This document shows, in pieces, positions 18,488 to 27,227 of a DNA stretch of 64,000 nt. Below the pieces are notes generated by a model. It was not told the DNA's origin. It searched no databases and saw nothing but the letters and a program-made list of their open reading frames with translations. The translations under genes and the position numbers were made by a program. Positions within the stretch are counted from its first letter, which is position 1; every line of letters begins with the position of its first letter. Origin of the DNA: Photobacterium angustum (GTDB lineage: Bacteria > Pseudomonadota > Gammaproteobacteria > Enterobacterales > Vibrionaceae); contig NZ_PYOM01000013.1 of NCBI RefSeq assembly GCF_003026365.1, positions 62,001 to 126,000 on the forward strand. The letters are read 5' to 3'.

Positions 18488-19513
18488 TTAATCACCGTTA
18501 ACGCTAATGTCATATTTTCGAATTAATCCCCTTAACTGGTGATAACTTAAGCTTAAAAGTTCGGCGGCTTTTGTTTGATTAAAGCGAGCTTGTTTAAGTG
18601 CATTATTAATCAACATGATTTCTTGATCTTTCAAGTATTGGCGAAGATCAACAGGAAGTTGAATGCTTGAGCTTTCTTGTTTGGCGGCAGGGGTATCAAC
18701 AATGGATAAAGACTGCGGTGGTGTTGATTCACAAGATTGCCAAGCAGTAGCGAAAGGGTCGGTATAAATTTCGGTAATAGCCTCATCTTCATTGCTATGA
18801 CGAAATACAGACCGCTCGACAACGTTTTTTAACTCTCGAATATTACCTGGCCATTGATAGTCGAGTAGTTGTTGTTTTGCCTGTTGAGTAAAACCTGCAA
18901 AATAGCTATATCCTAGTTCTCGACACATACGCACAGCATAGTGTTCTGCTAATGGTAAAATATCGTCTTGTCGTTCACGTAAGGGTGGAAGGTGGATGAT
19001 TTCAAACGCTAGTCTATCAAGTAAATCAGCTCTAAATTTTCCTTCAGCAACTAATTTGGGTAAATTTTCATTAGTTGCACAAACTAAGCGCACATTCGCT
19101 TGGCAAGGCTTATTACCGCCCACGCGTTCGTACTCACCGTATTCAATTACGCGTAATAATTTTTCTTGAACCCCCATCGGGGCGGTCGCTAATTCATCTA
19201 AAAAAAGTGTGCCATTTTCTGCACGTTCAAAGCGTCCTTGGTGACGACCTTTCGCCCCAGTAAAGGAACCCGCTTCATGACCAAATAGTTCAGAATCAAT
19301 GACGCCTTCGCTTAGTGCGGCACAGTTTAGTGTTACTAAAGGTTGATCCCAACGCTTTGATAAGTAGTGAACGCGTTGGGCGATTAACTCTTTACCAGTG
19401 CCTCGCTCACCAAGAATAAGAATGGGACGATTGAGCGAAGCGAGGCGTGATGCTTGGTCTAGAACACTTAGAAAAGCATCAGATTCACCGATTAAGTTTT
19501 CCTTCTTACGCAT
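18488..19513 (-). CDS. pspF: PspF, sigma-54 enhancer-binding activator of the psp operon
   Basis: The product is 341 residues. It has no N-terminal receiver domain, as in PspF generally. The AAA+ domain has Walker A GERGTGKE (residues 35-42), a sigma-54 contact loop reading GSFTGA (82-87) in place of the standard GAFTGA, Walker B TLFLDELATAP, and the sensor and GNIREL motifs. A C-terminal Fis-type helix-turn-helix (NQTKAAELLSLSYHQLRGLI) binds upstream activating sites. PspF drives pspABC when PspA releases it during membrane stress. It is divergent from pspA across about 200 bases. Confidence 0.95.
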   Translation of the reverse strand: MRKKENLIGESDAFLSVLDQASRLASLNRPILILGERGTGKELIAQRVHYLSKRWDQPLVTLNCAALSEGVIDSELFGHEAGSFTGAKGRHQGRFERAENGTLFLDELATAPMGVQEKLLRVIEYGEYERVGGNKPCQANVRLVCATNENLPKLVAEGKFRADLLDRLAFEIIHLPPLRERQDDILPLAEHYAVRMCRELGYSYFAGFTQQAKQQLLDYQWPGNIRELKNVVERSVFRHSNEDEAITEIYTDPFATAWQSCESTPPQSLSIVDTPAAKQESSSIQLPVDLRQYLKDQEIMLINNALKQARFNQTKAAELLSLSYHQLRGLIRKYDISVNGD

Positions 19514-19610
19514 TGGTTAATCTCACTATTAATTGGTTAAATTAACTATATCATAGCTTTTTTAAAAGTTAATGGTAATTTAAGCTATTGATATTTAATG
19601 GTTTAAAAGT

Positions 19611-19626
19611 TGGCACAGTACTTGAT
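19611..19626 (+). promoter_or_regulatory. Sigma-54 promoter for pspABC
   Basis: TGGCAC, five bases, then TTGAT matches the -24/-12 layout of sigma-54 promoters with exact spacing. The -12 element has GA where GC is usual. It lies about 95-110 bases before pspA and downstream of pspF, as in E. coli. No confident IHF site was found by eye. Confidence 0.72.
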
Positions 19627-19722
19627 ATATCTAAGTGGTAACACAATAACATTAAGTTAGTATCACTATATAAACCTGTAAGCGTGATTACTGTGAAATG
19701 GGTTTAATCAAGGAGTTTAATG

Positions 19723-20388
19723 ATGGGTATTTTTTCTCGTTTTGCTGATATCGTAAATGCTAACGTGAATTCGTTACTGGATAAGGCTGAGGATCCACAA
19801 AAACTGATCCGTCTTATCATCCAAGAGATGGAAGATACATTAGTTGAGGTACGTACATCTTCAGCTCGTGCATTAGCTGATAAAAAAGAGTTACACCGTC
19901 GTATTCAAGCGATTGAATCACAAATTACAGATTGGCAGGAAAAGGCGAGCCTTGCACTACAAAAAGGTCGTGAAGATTTAGCTCGTGCAGCACTGATCGA
20001 AAAGCAAAAATTGGCCGATGTCGCATTAACGCTAAATGAAGAATACAAACTCGTAGAAGAGACAATTGAAAAATTGTCATTAGAAGTCGCTGAGCTTGAG
20101 CGTAAATTGCAAGAAACACGCGCTCGTCAACAAGCGTTAGTGACGCGTCATAAAGCAGCAGGCACTCGTCGTGATGTTCGTCGTCAGTTAGATACAAGTA
20201 AAGTTGATGAGGCGATGTCGAAGTTTGAGCAATATGAACGTCGCATCGATGAAATGGAAGCAGAAGCAGATAGTTATAGCTTTGGCCGTGGTAAAAGCTT
20301 AGAGTCAGAATTTGCTGATTTACAAGCACAAGACGAAATTGAAAAAGAACTTGAGCGCTTAAAAGCGAACATCAAGGATAAAGAGTAA
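19723..20388 (+). CDS. pspA: Phage shock protein A
   Basis: The product is 221 residues. The second of two adjacent ATGs is chosen because it gives the family start [14 protein letters not shown] and sits 7 bases after AGGAG. PspA is an IM30/Vipp1-family protein. It has an N-terminal amphipathic helix that binds stressed membranes, then long coiled coils (about 25-185) rich in Glu, Lys and Arg. It inhibits PspF in unstressed cells and, on proton-motive-force loss, forms membrane-protecting oligomers. It is followed by pspB after 56 bases. Confidence 0.97.
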   Translation: MGIFSRFADIVNANVNSLLDKAEDPQKLIRLIIQEMEDTLVEVRTSSARALADKKELHRRIQAIESQITDWQEKASLALQKGREDLARAALIEKQKLADVALTLNEEYKLVEETIEKLSLEVAELERKLQETRARQQALVTRHKAAGTRRDVRRQLDTSKVDEAMSKFEQYERRIDEMEAEADSYSFGRGKSLESEFADLQAQDEIEKELERLKANIKDKE

Positions 20389-20444
20389 GTACAACTAAGT
20401 TATCGTCGTTGTTTCATTGATTCTGCGCGAAAGGAGAACAAATA

Positions 20445-20672
20445 ATGTCAATGGGTTTTATTAGCGTTCCATTAGTGGTGTTCATGATTATTGTCGCACC
20501 GCTATGGTTAATCCTTCACTATCGCAGTAAACGTCAAGCCGGTGAAGGGCTGTCAGGTGAAGATCAGAAAAAGTTAGAGACCTTGGTGGCACGCGCAGAA
20601 GATATGCAAGAACGTATTGTGACGTTAGAGCGTATTCTTGATGCAGAAGTGCCAAGGTGGAGGCAAAAATAA
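20445..20672 (+). CDS. pspB: Phage shock protein B
   Basis: The product is 75 residues: one N-terminal membrane helix (about 4-24) followed by a charged coiled coil (DQKKLETLVARAEDMQERI), the PspB layout. It works with PspC as the membrane sensor that recruits PspA. GGAGAAC precedes the ATG. Its stop overlaps the pspC start (TAATG). Confidence 0.95.
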   Translation: MSMGFISVPLVVFMIIVAPLWLILHYRSKRQAGEGLSGEDQKKLETLVARAEDMQERIVTLERILDAEVPRWRQK

Positions 20673-21058
20673 TGAGTAAGACCTTATACCGTGATCCTAA
20701 AAAAGGAAAACTGGGTGGTGTGTGTGCTGGCTTAGCTGAATATTTCGGCGTTGAAATTTGGTTAGTACGTATTCTTGCTGTTTCGGCCTTCTTACTTGGT
20801 TTAGGTTTTTTTGCCACAATTGCTTATATCGCCGCATGGTTAATTTTAGATAAAATGCCACCACAGCGAAAAGAGCAACAAGATACTTATACCGAGCACA
20901 ACGTAAAACAGAAACCATGGCAGGCTGGTCGCTCTGCGCATCAAATTTTACAAAAAGTTGAATCAGAATTTGATACCGCAGAAAAGAAGGTACAACAGAT
21001 GGAAGCGTATGTTACATCTTCTGCATTTAAAGTCGATCGCGAGTTCAATAAGCTTTAA
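20672..21058 (+). CDS. pspC: Phage shock protein C
   Basis: The product is 128 residues from the ATG giving MSKTLYRDP, with a GGAGG site and a one-base overlap with pspB. The PspC domain is clear: GKLGGVCAGLAEYFGVEIWLVRI, then a membrane helix (about 40-63). A cytoplasmic tail carries a predicted C-terminal coiled coil (ESEFDTAEKKVQQMEAYV). With PspB it relays envelope stress to PspA. No pspD follows; a terminator ends the operon. Confidence 0.95.
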   Translation: MSKTLYRDPKKGKLGGVCAGLAEYFGVEIWLVRILAVSAFLLGLGFFATIAYIAAWLILDKMPPQRKEQQDTYTEHNVKQKPWQAGRSAHQILQKVESEFDTAEKKVQQMEAYVTSSAFKVDREFNKL

Positions 21059-21082
21059 TTATCCATAAAGCTTTGCCTAATG

Positions 21083-21118
21083 AAGCAGGTGCTGAACAAT
21101 GTCAGACCTGCTTTTTTT
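21083..21118 (+). terminator. Rho-independent terminator of pspABC
   Basis: An AAGCAGGT / ACCTGCTT outer stem with an inner CTGA/TCAG stem is followed by T7. Confidence 0.88.
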
Positions 21119-21215
21119 CGTTATAAAGGCGTAATATAGTTAAATCACTTTATTGATAATTATTAGAATAAAGTTGTTAAACCTAAAACAAAAATGAAAA
21201 CAACTAGGGTTAATC

Positions 21216-22613
21216 ATGAATCGAATCAGTAATGAGTTGAATAAGCTCGTTAATCGCAGTTTAGACCGACACGTTCGACTTGCCGTCACAGGATTGTCTC
21301 GAGCAGGTAAAACGGCCTTTATTACTTCTCTTATTAATCAATTACTGCATGTAAGCACGAATGCTCGCCTACCTATGTTTAGTGCGATGCGTGACGGCCA
21401 TTTATTAGGTGCAAAGCGTGTTCCTCAGTTAGATCTGCATGTGCCTAAATTTGGCTATGATGAAGGAATGCAATCAATTATGTCGACGCCTCCTGAATGG
21501 CCTGAGCCAACAAGGGATGTGAGTCAAACACGTTTAGCACTTCGCTATAAGCCTCAGAAAGGGGCATTGAAACTATTTCAAGATACCGCCACTTTGTATT
21601 TGGATATTATTGATTATCCCGGTGAGTGGTTATTAGATTTACCGTTACTTGATTTAGATTTTACTCAGTGGTCGGCACAACAAAGCCAAGTATTAAAAGG
21701 TAAACGCCTTGAGTTAGCACAGAATTGGCTTGCTAAAACCGAGATGTTTGATCCTTTTGCACCCGCAGATGAAAAGCAGATTGAAGAAATATCGAAGGCG
21801 TTCACCGAGTATTTGCATCAATGTAAAGCTGAAGGGGGATTACATTGGGTTCAACCCGGACGTTTTGTTCTGCCTGGTGAATTAGCTGGTGCACCTGTTT
21901 TACAATTTTTCCCACTATTGTGGAATAAAAAGTACACAGAAAAACAGCTGATGGATGCGGATGAAAGTACCAATGTTGGGATGCTTAGAAATCGCTATAA
22001 GTATTATCAACAGCATGTGGTTAAAGCGTTCTATAACGATCACTTCTCTAAGTTTGATCGCCAAATCATATTAGTTGATTGCTTACAGCCTCTTAATGCG
22101 GGACCAGAATCGTTTAATGATATGCGCCAAGCATTAGATCAGTTGATGCAAAGTTTTAAATACGGACGTAGCTCGTTACTGCGCCGACTATTTTCACCGC
22201 GTATTGATAAAGTACTCTTCGCTGCAACCAAAGCCGATCATATTACGCCCGAGCAGCACCCGAATTTAGTCGGATTATTACAGCAGTTAGTAAATGAAGC
22301 ATGGCAAACCGCCTCCTTTGAAGGGATTAAAATGGATTGTGTTAGCTTGGCATCGATTCAAGCGACTGAGCCTGGTTTTGTTAATCACAAAGGTCAGCAA
22401 GTCCCTGCATTAAGGGGGATCGATTTGTTAGGTAATGCACAAACTCTTTTTCCTGGAGAAGTGCCAAAACGGTTACCAAACGTTGATTTTTGGCAACAGC
22501 AGAGCTTTGATTTTATTAATTTCCGTCCGTTGCAACAGCAAAGTGACGAGCCTTTGCCGCATATCCGAATGGATAAAGCGCTTGAGTATTTGTTGGGAGA
22601 TAAACTGCAATGA
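21216..22613 (+). CDS. ycjX: YcjX-family P-loop GTPase-like protein
   Basis: The product is 465 residues, the length of the DUF463/YcjX family. The P-loop is GLSRAGKTAF near residue 26, and further nucleotide-site motifs appear as DIIDYPGEWL and FAATKADHI. Family members are stress-induced, P-loop proteins of poorly known function that are usually found next to ycjF and the psp genes, as here. The ycjF start overlaps its stop by four bases (ATGA). I infer membrane-stress association from context; the biochemical role is not established. Confidence 0.93.
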   Translation: MNRISNELNKLVNRSLDRHVRLAVTGLSRAGKTAFITSLINQLLHVSTNARLPMFSAMRDGHLLGAKRVPQLDLHVPKFGYDEGMQSIMSTPPEWPEPTRDVSQTRLALRYKPQKGALKLFQDTATLYLDIIDYPGEWLLDLPLLDLDFTQWSAQQSQVLKGKRLELAQNWLAKTEMFDPFAPADEKQIEEISKAFTEYLHQCKAEGGLHWVQPGRFVLPGELAGAPVLQFFPLLWNKKYTEKQLMDADESTNVGMLRNRYKYYQQHVVKAFYNDHFSKFDRQIILVDCLQPLNAGPESFNDMRQALDQLMQSFKYGRSSLLRRLFSPRIDKVLFAATKADHITPEQHPNLVGLLQQLVNEAWQTASFEGIKMDCVSLASIQATEPGFVNHKGQQVPALRGIDLLGNAQTLFPGEVPKRLPNVDFWQQQSFDFINFRPLQQQSDEPLPHIRMDKALEYLLGDKLQ

Positions 22614-23635
22614 GTGAACCGTTAAAAAGTAAAATTGTTTTTGATGATCCAACCGTTAACCAAGAACAACTCAATATTGCTTCTAAATTGGAGTTTGCTC
22701 AACAAGCCGACTTTTTACCTGAAGCAATAGAGCAACAAGAAACTGAAATTGAAAAAGATCTCAAGCAAGTATTAGCAGCGAAACCTAAGCGTCGTTATGG
22801 CTTTTTGAAAGGATTAGTGGTTGCAGGCGCAGCAATGGTGGGGTGGCAGACGGTCAACCATGTTGTGACAGCTTATCAAACAGCTGATTGGTTATCGCTT
22901 GGCTGGAGTGCATTGGTTGCAGGTATTGCCGTGGCTGGTATTAGTGCATTAGGTCGAGAGCTTTTGAAATTACGGCGGTTAAAATCACGTCAAACAGAGC
23001 GTGATGAAGCTCAACTCTTACTTGATGGTGATGGCATAGGTAACGGCAAAGCCTTCTGTACAAAACTGGCACTGCATAGTCAGATTAGTAGTGATAACTA
23101 TGGCTATGATCGCTGGATGAATTCGTTAGATGCTACGCACAATGATCGCGAAGTACTTGAGCTCTATGATCGCTTAGTGGTCAGCCAGCAAGATAAATTA
23201 GCCCGAAAACTAGTGGCAAAATACTCGACCGATGCCGCAGTGATGGTTGCATTAAGCCCATTAGCAGTGGCTGATATGTTGCTGGTGGCATGGCGTAATT
23301 TACGCTTAATTGAACAAGTTTCACGAGTTTATGGTGTTGAATTAGGTTACTGGTCTCGGATTAAGCTACTTAAGCTGGTATTGGCTAATATGGCATTTGC
23401 AGGTGCATCTGAAGTGATCACTGATTTGGGGATGGATATGCTATCAATGGACTTAGCAGGACGTATGTCTACCCGAGTTGCGCAAGGGGTGAGTATTGGT
23501 TTATTGACGGGAAGACTTGGCTTAAAAGCGATCAGTTTAGTACGTCCATTACCATGGTTACCAGGAGAGCAACCTAAATTGGCTGAAATACGAAGCGATC
23601 TATTTAAACAGCTTGGCACCAAAGAAAAAGATTAA
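22610..23635 (+). CDS. ycjF: YcjF-family inner-membrane protein
   Basis: The product is 341 residues (TIGR01620/DUF697 type). It has an acidic N-terminal cytoplasmic segment, two membrane helices around residues 68-112 (GFLKGLVVAGAAMVGW and LSLGWSALVAGIAVAGISALG), and a C-terminal DUF697 region with hydrophobic helices (SPLAVADMLLVAWRNLRLI). Its function is not established. It is coupled to ycjX by an ATGA overlap and ends at a terminator. Confidence 0.92.
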   Translation: MSEPLKSKIVFDDPTVNQEQLNIASKLEFAQQADFLPEAIEQQETEIEKDLKQVLAAKPKRRYGFLKGLVVAGAAMVGWQTVNHVVTAYQTADWLSLGWSALVAGIAVAGISALGRELLKLRRLKSRQTERDEAQLLLDGDGIGNGKAFCTKLALHSQISSDNYGYDRWMNSLDATHNDREVLELYDRLVVSQQDKLARKLVAKYSTDAAVMVALSPLAVADMLLVAWRNLRLIEQVSRVYGVELGYWSRIKLLKLVLANMAFAGASEVITDLGMDMLSMDLAGRMSTRVAQGVSIGLLTGRLGLKAISLVRPLPWLPGEQPKLAEIRSDLFKQLGTKEKD

Positions 23636-23671
23636 GTAGATGCGCCTTTATTAAGCACAAATTGAAGCGAT

Positions 23672-23713
23672 AAAGTGGTCAGAGAGAATGCTAATCTTTG
23701 ACCACTTTTTTTA
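23672..23713. terminator. Terminator between ycjF and an unknown lipoprotein
   Basis: An AAAGTGGTCA / TGACCACTTT 10-bp stem with T7 on the plus side lies between convergent genes. Confidence 0.87.
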
Positions 23714-23716
23714 TCG

Positions 23717-24223
23717 TTATTTAACGATCGCGAGATCTTCATCTCCGGGCGCATAGCCAAATTTAATGTCTTTAATACTGCTATTAAGTTGAATATTACG
23801 AATTATAACAGGCATTGAAGTGCCGAGTGCGGTAGACACGCCCGCCCATCCGTTTTCTTGTGCTGATAGCACAATATAAAGTGTCTCTTTCTTTTGCTTA
23901 AAATAAAGCACTTTAGCTGCATCTTGGTAGGGGAGGGTTGCAAGAGCTGCTTGTTCTGCAATGTCTTTTAAGTCTATTTTACCGTTACGAGGTTTTTTAC
24001 AAGTATCAGTAAAGGCTGTTTTATCAAAAGGATCTGTACCACCTGCTTGAATAAAATCTGCCATTTTTTGTTTGTACTGATCCATGTCTTTTGGCAGTGA
24101 TAAAACAAATTCACCTTTACCACATAGACTTTCTGCTGTCGTCTCGACTTGCTTGGCTGAGCTTTGTGCATAGCAACCAAATAGAGTGATGACTAAGGGA
24201 AGTAATATGCTCAGTTTTTTCAT
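23717..24223 (-). CDS. Hypothetical lipoprotein
   Basis: The product is 168 residues. The signal ends in ITLFGC (Cys17), a plausible lipobox, so it should be anchored to a membrane in the periplasm. Two further cysteines (LCGKGEF and DTCKKPR) could form a disulfide. The rest is mixed alpha/beta with no motif I recognise. It stands alone between convergent ycjF and a divergent DUF1800 gene. The ribosome site is weak (GAGTAAATC). I cannot assign a function. Confidence 0.7.
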   Translation of the reverse strand: MKKLSILLPLVITLFGCYAQSSAKQVETTAESLCGKGEFVLSLPKDMDQYKQKMADFIQAGGTDPFDKTAFTDTCKKPRNGKIDLKDIAEQAALATLPYQDAAKVLYFKQKKETLYIVLSAQENGWAGVSTALGTSMPVIIRNIQLNSSIKDIKFGYAPGDEDLAIVK

Positions 24224-24412
24224 GATTTACTCTATTGTTAAAAGAATCAGCTTAACCATAAATAAGAGTTGGGGTGTTAGAAGATTGAAAATTAAATACT
24301 TATTTTCTTGTTATGTCGTCAAGATAGCATCTTTACAACACTTTACATTCTCTGAAGCTTATTTACGTTAGAGTCGTTATCGTACCCTTGGGTTAATGAT
24401 AAGGACAACAAG

Positions 24413-25774
24413 GTGAATTATTATCCAACGGCAGCCATCATCACTGAGCAACGATTTGGCTTTGGCCCCAAACTGAATGATCAGCATGTATTATCGCTGT
24501 CAGAGCAGATCTCAACTAAACCATATATTGATACCGCTCTACAGTCTTTACCTTCGACGAATAATATTTTGGTTCAGATTGGTCTATTTAATCAACAGCG
24601 TAAAAAATTAAAAAAATCCCCAAATGAAAAGCGTGCAGTTCAAAAGCAGGTTAATCAATTTTTTAATCTGAGTTATGAACAGCAAGTATCTGCACGTAAT
24701 CTACAAACATTGCATTCCTCCAATAGTTTTCAAGAACGTTTAATTCAATTTTGGAGTAACCATTTTGCAGTCTCTGCGGATACGCGCAAAGTAAAACCGA
24801 TTATTGCTGGGATTGAGAATGAGGTAATACGTCAATACTGGAATGGTAATTTTGCCGATATGCTTCAAGCAACGATTAAGCACCCAACAATGTTGATGTT
24901 TCTCGATAATAATCTATCGGTAGGACCTGATTCTAAGCTGGGTAAAAAACGTCATAAGGGACTCAATGAAAATCTCGCACGTGAGATTATGGAGTTACAT
25001 ACCTTAGGGGTTGATGGCGGTTACAGTCAGCAAGATGTCATCCAATTAGCGCATGCGATAACAGGCTGGATGGTCAGTTTTGATAAGCAAAACCCTGGTT
25101 TTAAATTTGCAGCTTGGGCGCATCAACCTGGTGATGTGATGTTATTAGGTCAGCGTTATGCACAAACAGGGATTGGACAGGGAGAAGCGTGCTTAAAAGA
25201 TCTTGCATTGCATCAACAAACCGCAAGGCATTTGGCTACTAAATTAGCTCAACACTTTATTGGCCAGCCCAAGAAGGAGCTAGTGGATGATTTAGCCGGT
25301 GTTTATCTAAAAAATAACGGTGAATTACAGCCTGTTTATAAGAGATTATTGCAAGAGCCTGAAGTGAATACGGCTGCACCTCTTCGCTTTAGAACGCCTC
25401 AAGAATGGTTATTTGCGCTTTTACGTAGCGCTGATCTCAACCCATTGGAACACAAAATTACTCAACAATTGAGGTTATTGGGACAACAGCCATTTATGGC
25501 AGGTTCCCCAGCGGGTTGGTCTGATCAAGATAGTGATTTCAATAGTTCTTCAGCGTTGATACAACGTTGGCAAGTAGCAAATACATTTGCGGTGCTTGCG
25601 GTAAGAGAAGCGAAGAAGCAAAAAGTCAAACCGCTTCAGTTGGTAAAACAAGTGGTCAATAATCTTTATGGAAAAGATCTTGATCAACATACAGAGCTAG
25701 CAATGAATAAGGCTAACGGTGCGATAACGAAGTTAGTTTTATTATGGCTAAGCCCACAGTTTATGTATCGATAG
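24413..25774 (+). CDS. DUF1800 family protein
   Basis: The product is 453 residues with a GTG start preceded by AAGGA. It shows the DUF1800 pattern: ERLIQFWSNHFAVS near residue 110, MLMFLDNNLS, then NENLAREIMELHTLGVDGGYSQQDV and the ITGWMV motif, and RTPQEWLFALLRS. No convincing signal peptide is seen at the N-terminus. The family's function is unknown, but its genes are almost always paired with a DUF1501 gene, which follows here after 10 bases. Confidence 0.9.
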   Translation: MNYYPTAAIITEQRFGFGPKLNDQHVLSLSEQISTKPYIDTALQSLPSTNNILVQIGLFNQQRKKLKKSPNEKRAVQKQVNQFFNLSYEQQVSARNLQTLHSSNSFQERLIQFWSNHFAVSADTRKVKPIIAGIENEVIRQYWNGNFADMLQATIKHPTMLMFLDNNLSVGPDSKLGKKRHKGLNENLAREIMELHTLGVDGGYSQQDVIQLAHAITGWMVSFDKQNPGFKFAAWAHQPGDVMLLGQRYAQTGIGQGEACLKDLALHQQTARHLATKLAQHFIGQPKKELVDDLAGVYLKNNGELQPVYKRLLQEPEVNTAAPLRFRTPQEWLFALLRSADLNPLEHKITQQLRLLGQQPFMAGSPAGWSDQDSDFNSSSALIQRWQVANTFAVLAVREAKKQKVKPLQLVKQVVNNLYGKDLDQHTELAMNKANGAITKLVLLWLSPQFMYR

Positions 25775-25784
25775 CGAGATCGTG

Positions 25785-26939
25785 ATGGATAATAATATAT
25801 TTGATCGCCGTATGTTCTTAAAATCTTTAGCTGCGGTTGGGGTATGCAGTGCATTACCATCTGTCGCTTTTGCGAAAACACAGTCGGCAAATATTTTTGT
25901 ATGGATTACATTGCGCGGTGCAATGGATGGGTTAAATGTGGTTGTCCCCTATGGAGATAAAGACTATTTACCGCAAAGACCGTCGATTGGATTACATAAA
26001 AATCAGCTTAATAAACTCGATGATTTCTTTGGTTTACATCCAGCGCTAAAGAGTTGTTATCAGTGGTATCAACAAGGCGAGATGGCTTTTATTCATGCTT
26101 GTGCATCACCTTATCGTCAGCGCTCACATTTTGATGGGCAGAAAGTATTAGAAAATGGTACTGAGGATCCGTTACATCGTGATGGTTGGCTAAATCGCTT
26201 TCTATCTGTTGATAACAAGCAGCATACGATAGCCATAGATTCTGGTTTACCTTTAATTGTTCAAGGTAATGCCCAAGCTGATAGTTGGTATCCACATAAA
26301 TTGAAGATTAAGCAGCAACAAGCTGAATTGTTGCAGGATATGTATCAAAGCGATCAGACTTTATCTGACAATTTTATTAATGCACTAGACATTGAAAAAA
26401 TGGCAGGTCATGTAAAAGGCGGCCAACAATTTCATGTTTTAGCTCAACAAGCAGGGAAATTTTTAACGTCGGAAAATGGACCGAATATTGCGGTATTAGA
26501 GTTAGGTGGATGGGATACACACGCAGGAGAAGGCGCGGTTAAAGGTCGTTTAGCGAGCCAATTAAAGAAACTTGATGAGGGACTTTCAGCTTTAAAATCA
26601 CAGTTAGGTGAGGCTTGGTCGCGAACAGTGGTTATTGCCGCGAGTGAGTTTGGCCGAACGGTTGCTGAAAATGGAACCAAAGGAACCGATCACGGTACGG
26701 CTAACGCAATGTTGATAGCGGGAGGTGCGGTGAGTGGTAAAAAAGTGATAACAAAATGGCCGGGGTTAGCTAAATCTCAGCAATATAAAGGGAGGGATTT
26801 AGCCCCAACGACGGATATTCGTTCTATATGTAAAACAGTATTGCATTCACATTTAGGGGCAACGAATAAGCAGCTTGATATAGTTTTCCCAAGTTCAAGT
26901 GAGCTACCTGTGATGAATGATTTAATCCGCAATAGTTAA
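25785..26939 (+). CDS. DUF1501 family protein with Tat-type signal
   Basis: The product is 384 residues. The N-terminus reads DRRMFLKSLAAVGVCSALPSV, which is a twin-arginine export signal, so the protein is probably folded before export to the periplasm. DUF1501 belongs to the alkaline phosphatase/sulfatase-like fold. Supporting motifs include RGAMDGLNVVVPYG, CASPYRQRSHFDGQ, ELGGWDTHAG, ASEFGRTVAENGTKGTDHG and a C-terminal TTDIRSICKTVL. The substrate is unknown. It forms a two-gene unit with the DUF1800 gene. Confidence 0.9.
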   Translation: MDNNIFDRRMFLKSLAAVGVCSALPSVAFAKTQSANIFVWITLRGAMDGLNVVVPYGDKDYLPQRPSIGLHKNQLNKLDDFFGLHPALKSCYQWYQQGEMAFIHACASPYRQRSHFDGQKVLENGTEDPLHRDGWLNRFLSVDNKQHTIAIDSGLPLIVQGNAQADSWYPHKLKIKQQQAELLQDMYQSDQTLSDNFINALDIEKMAGHVKGGQQFHVLAQQAGKFLTSENGPNIAVLELGGWDTHAGEGAVKGRLASQLKKLDEGLSALKSQLGEAWSRTVVIAASEFGRTVAENGTKGTDHGTANAMLIAGGAVSGKKVITKWPGLAKSQQYKGRDLAPTTDIRSICKTVLHSHLGATNKQLDIVFPSSSELPVMNDLIRNS

Positions 26940-27069
26940 AATAAAAGTGCTTGAATCGAATAGGTACTAAAAGCATAACGTTATTTTTTAATTATAAATG
27001 ACTTGATTCTAAGCTGGAGGCTTGACTCAATTTAGTGTTAGTCGCACACTGATAAAGTGTCAGGAATTG

Positions 27070-27099
27070 TTGACACCTAAGTGTAAACTCATATTAATA
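27070..27099 (+). promoter_or_regulatory. tyrR promoter with overlapping TyrR box
   Basis: A perfect -35 TTGACA is followed after 16 bases by TATTAA. Within the spacer is TGTAAA, six bases, then TTAATA, a one-sided match to the TyrR box TGTAAA-N6-TTTACA. A box in that place would block RNA polymerase, consistent with the autoregulation known for E. coli tyrR. The promoter is about 130 bases before the gene. Confidence 0.5.
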
Positions 27100-27227
27100 C
27101 ATATATTTCTGTTTGCGGTATGAGTTGAAATTGAAGAATTAAGTCATTGCTTTTTGTTGTTGTTATTCTGATAAGCCGAATGTTTCGCACTTAACAATGG
27201 AAAGTTTATATTGAGAAGGCGTAAAGA

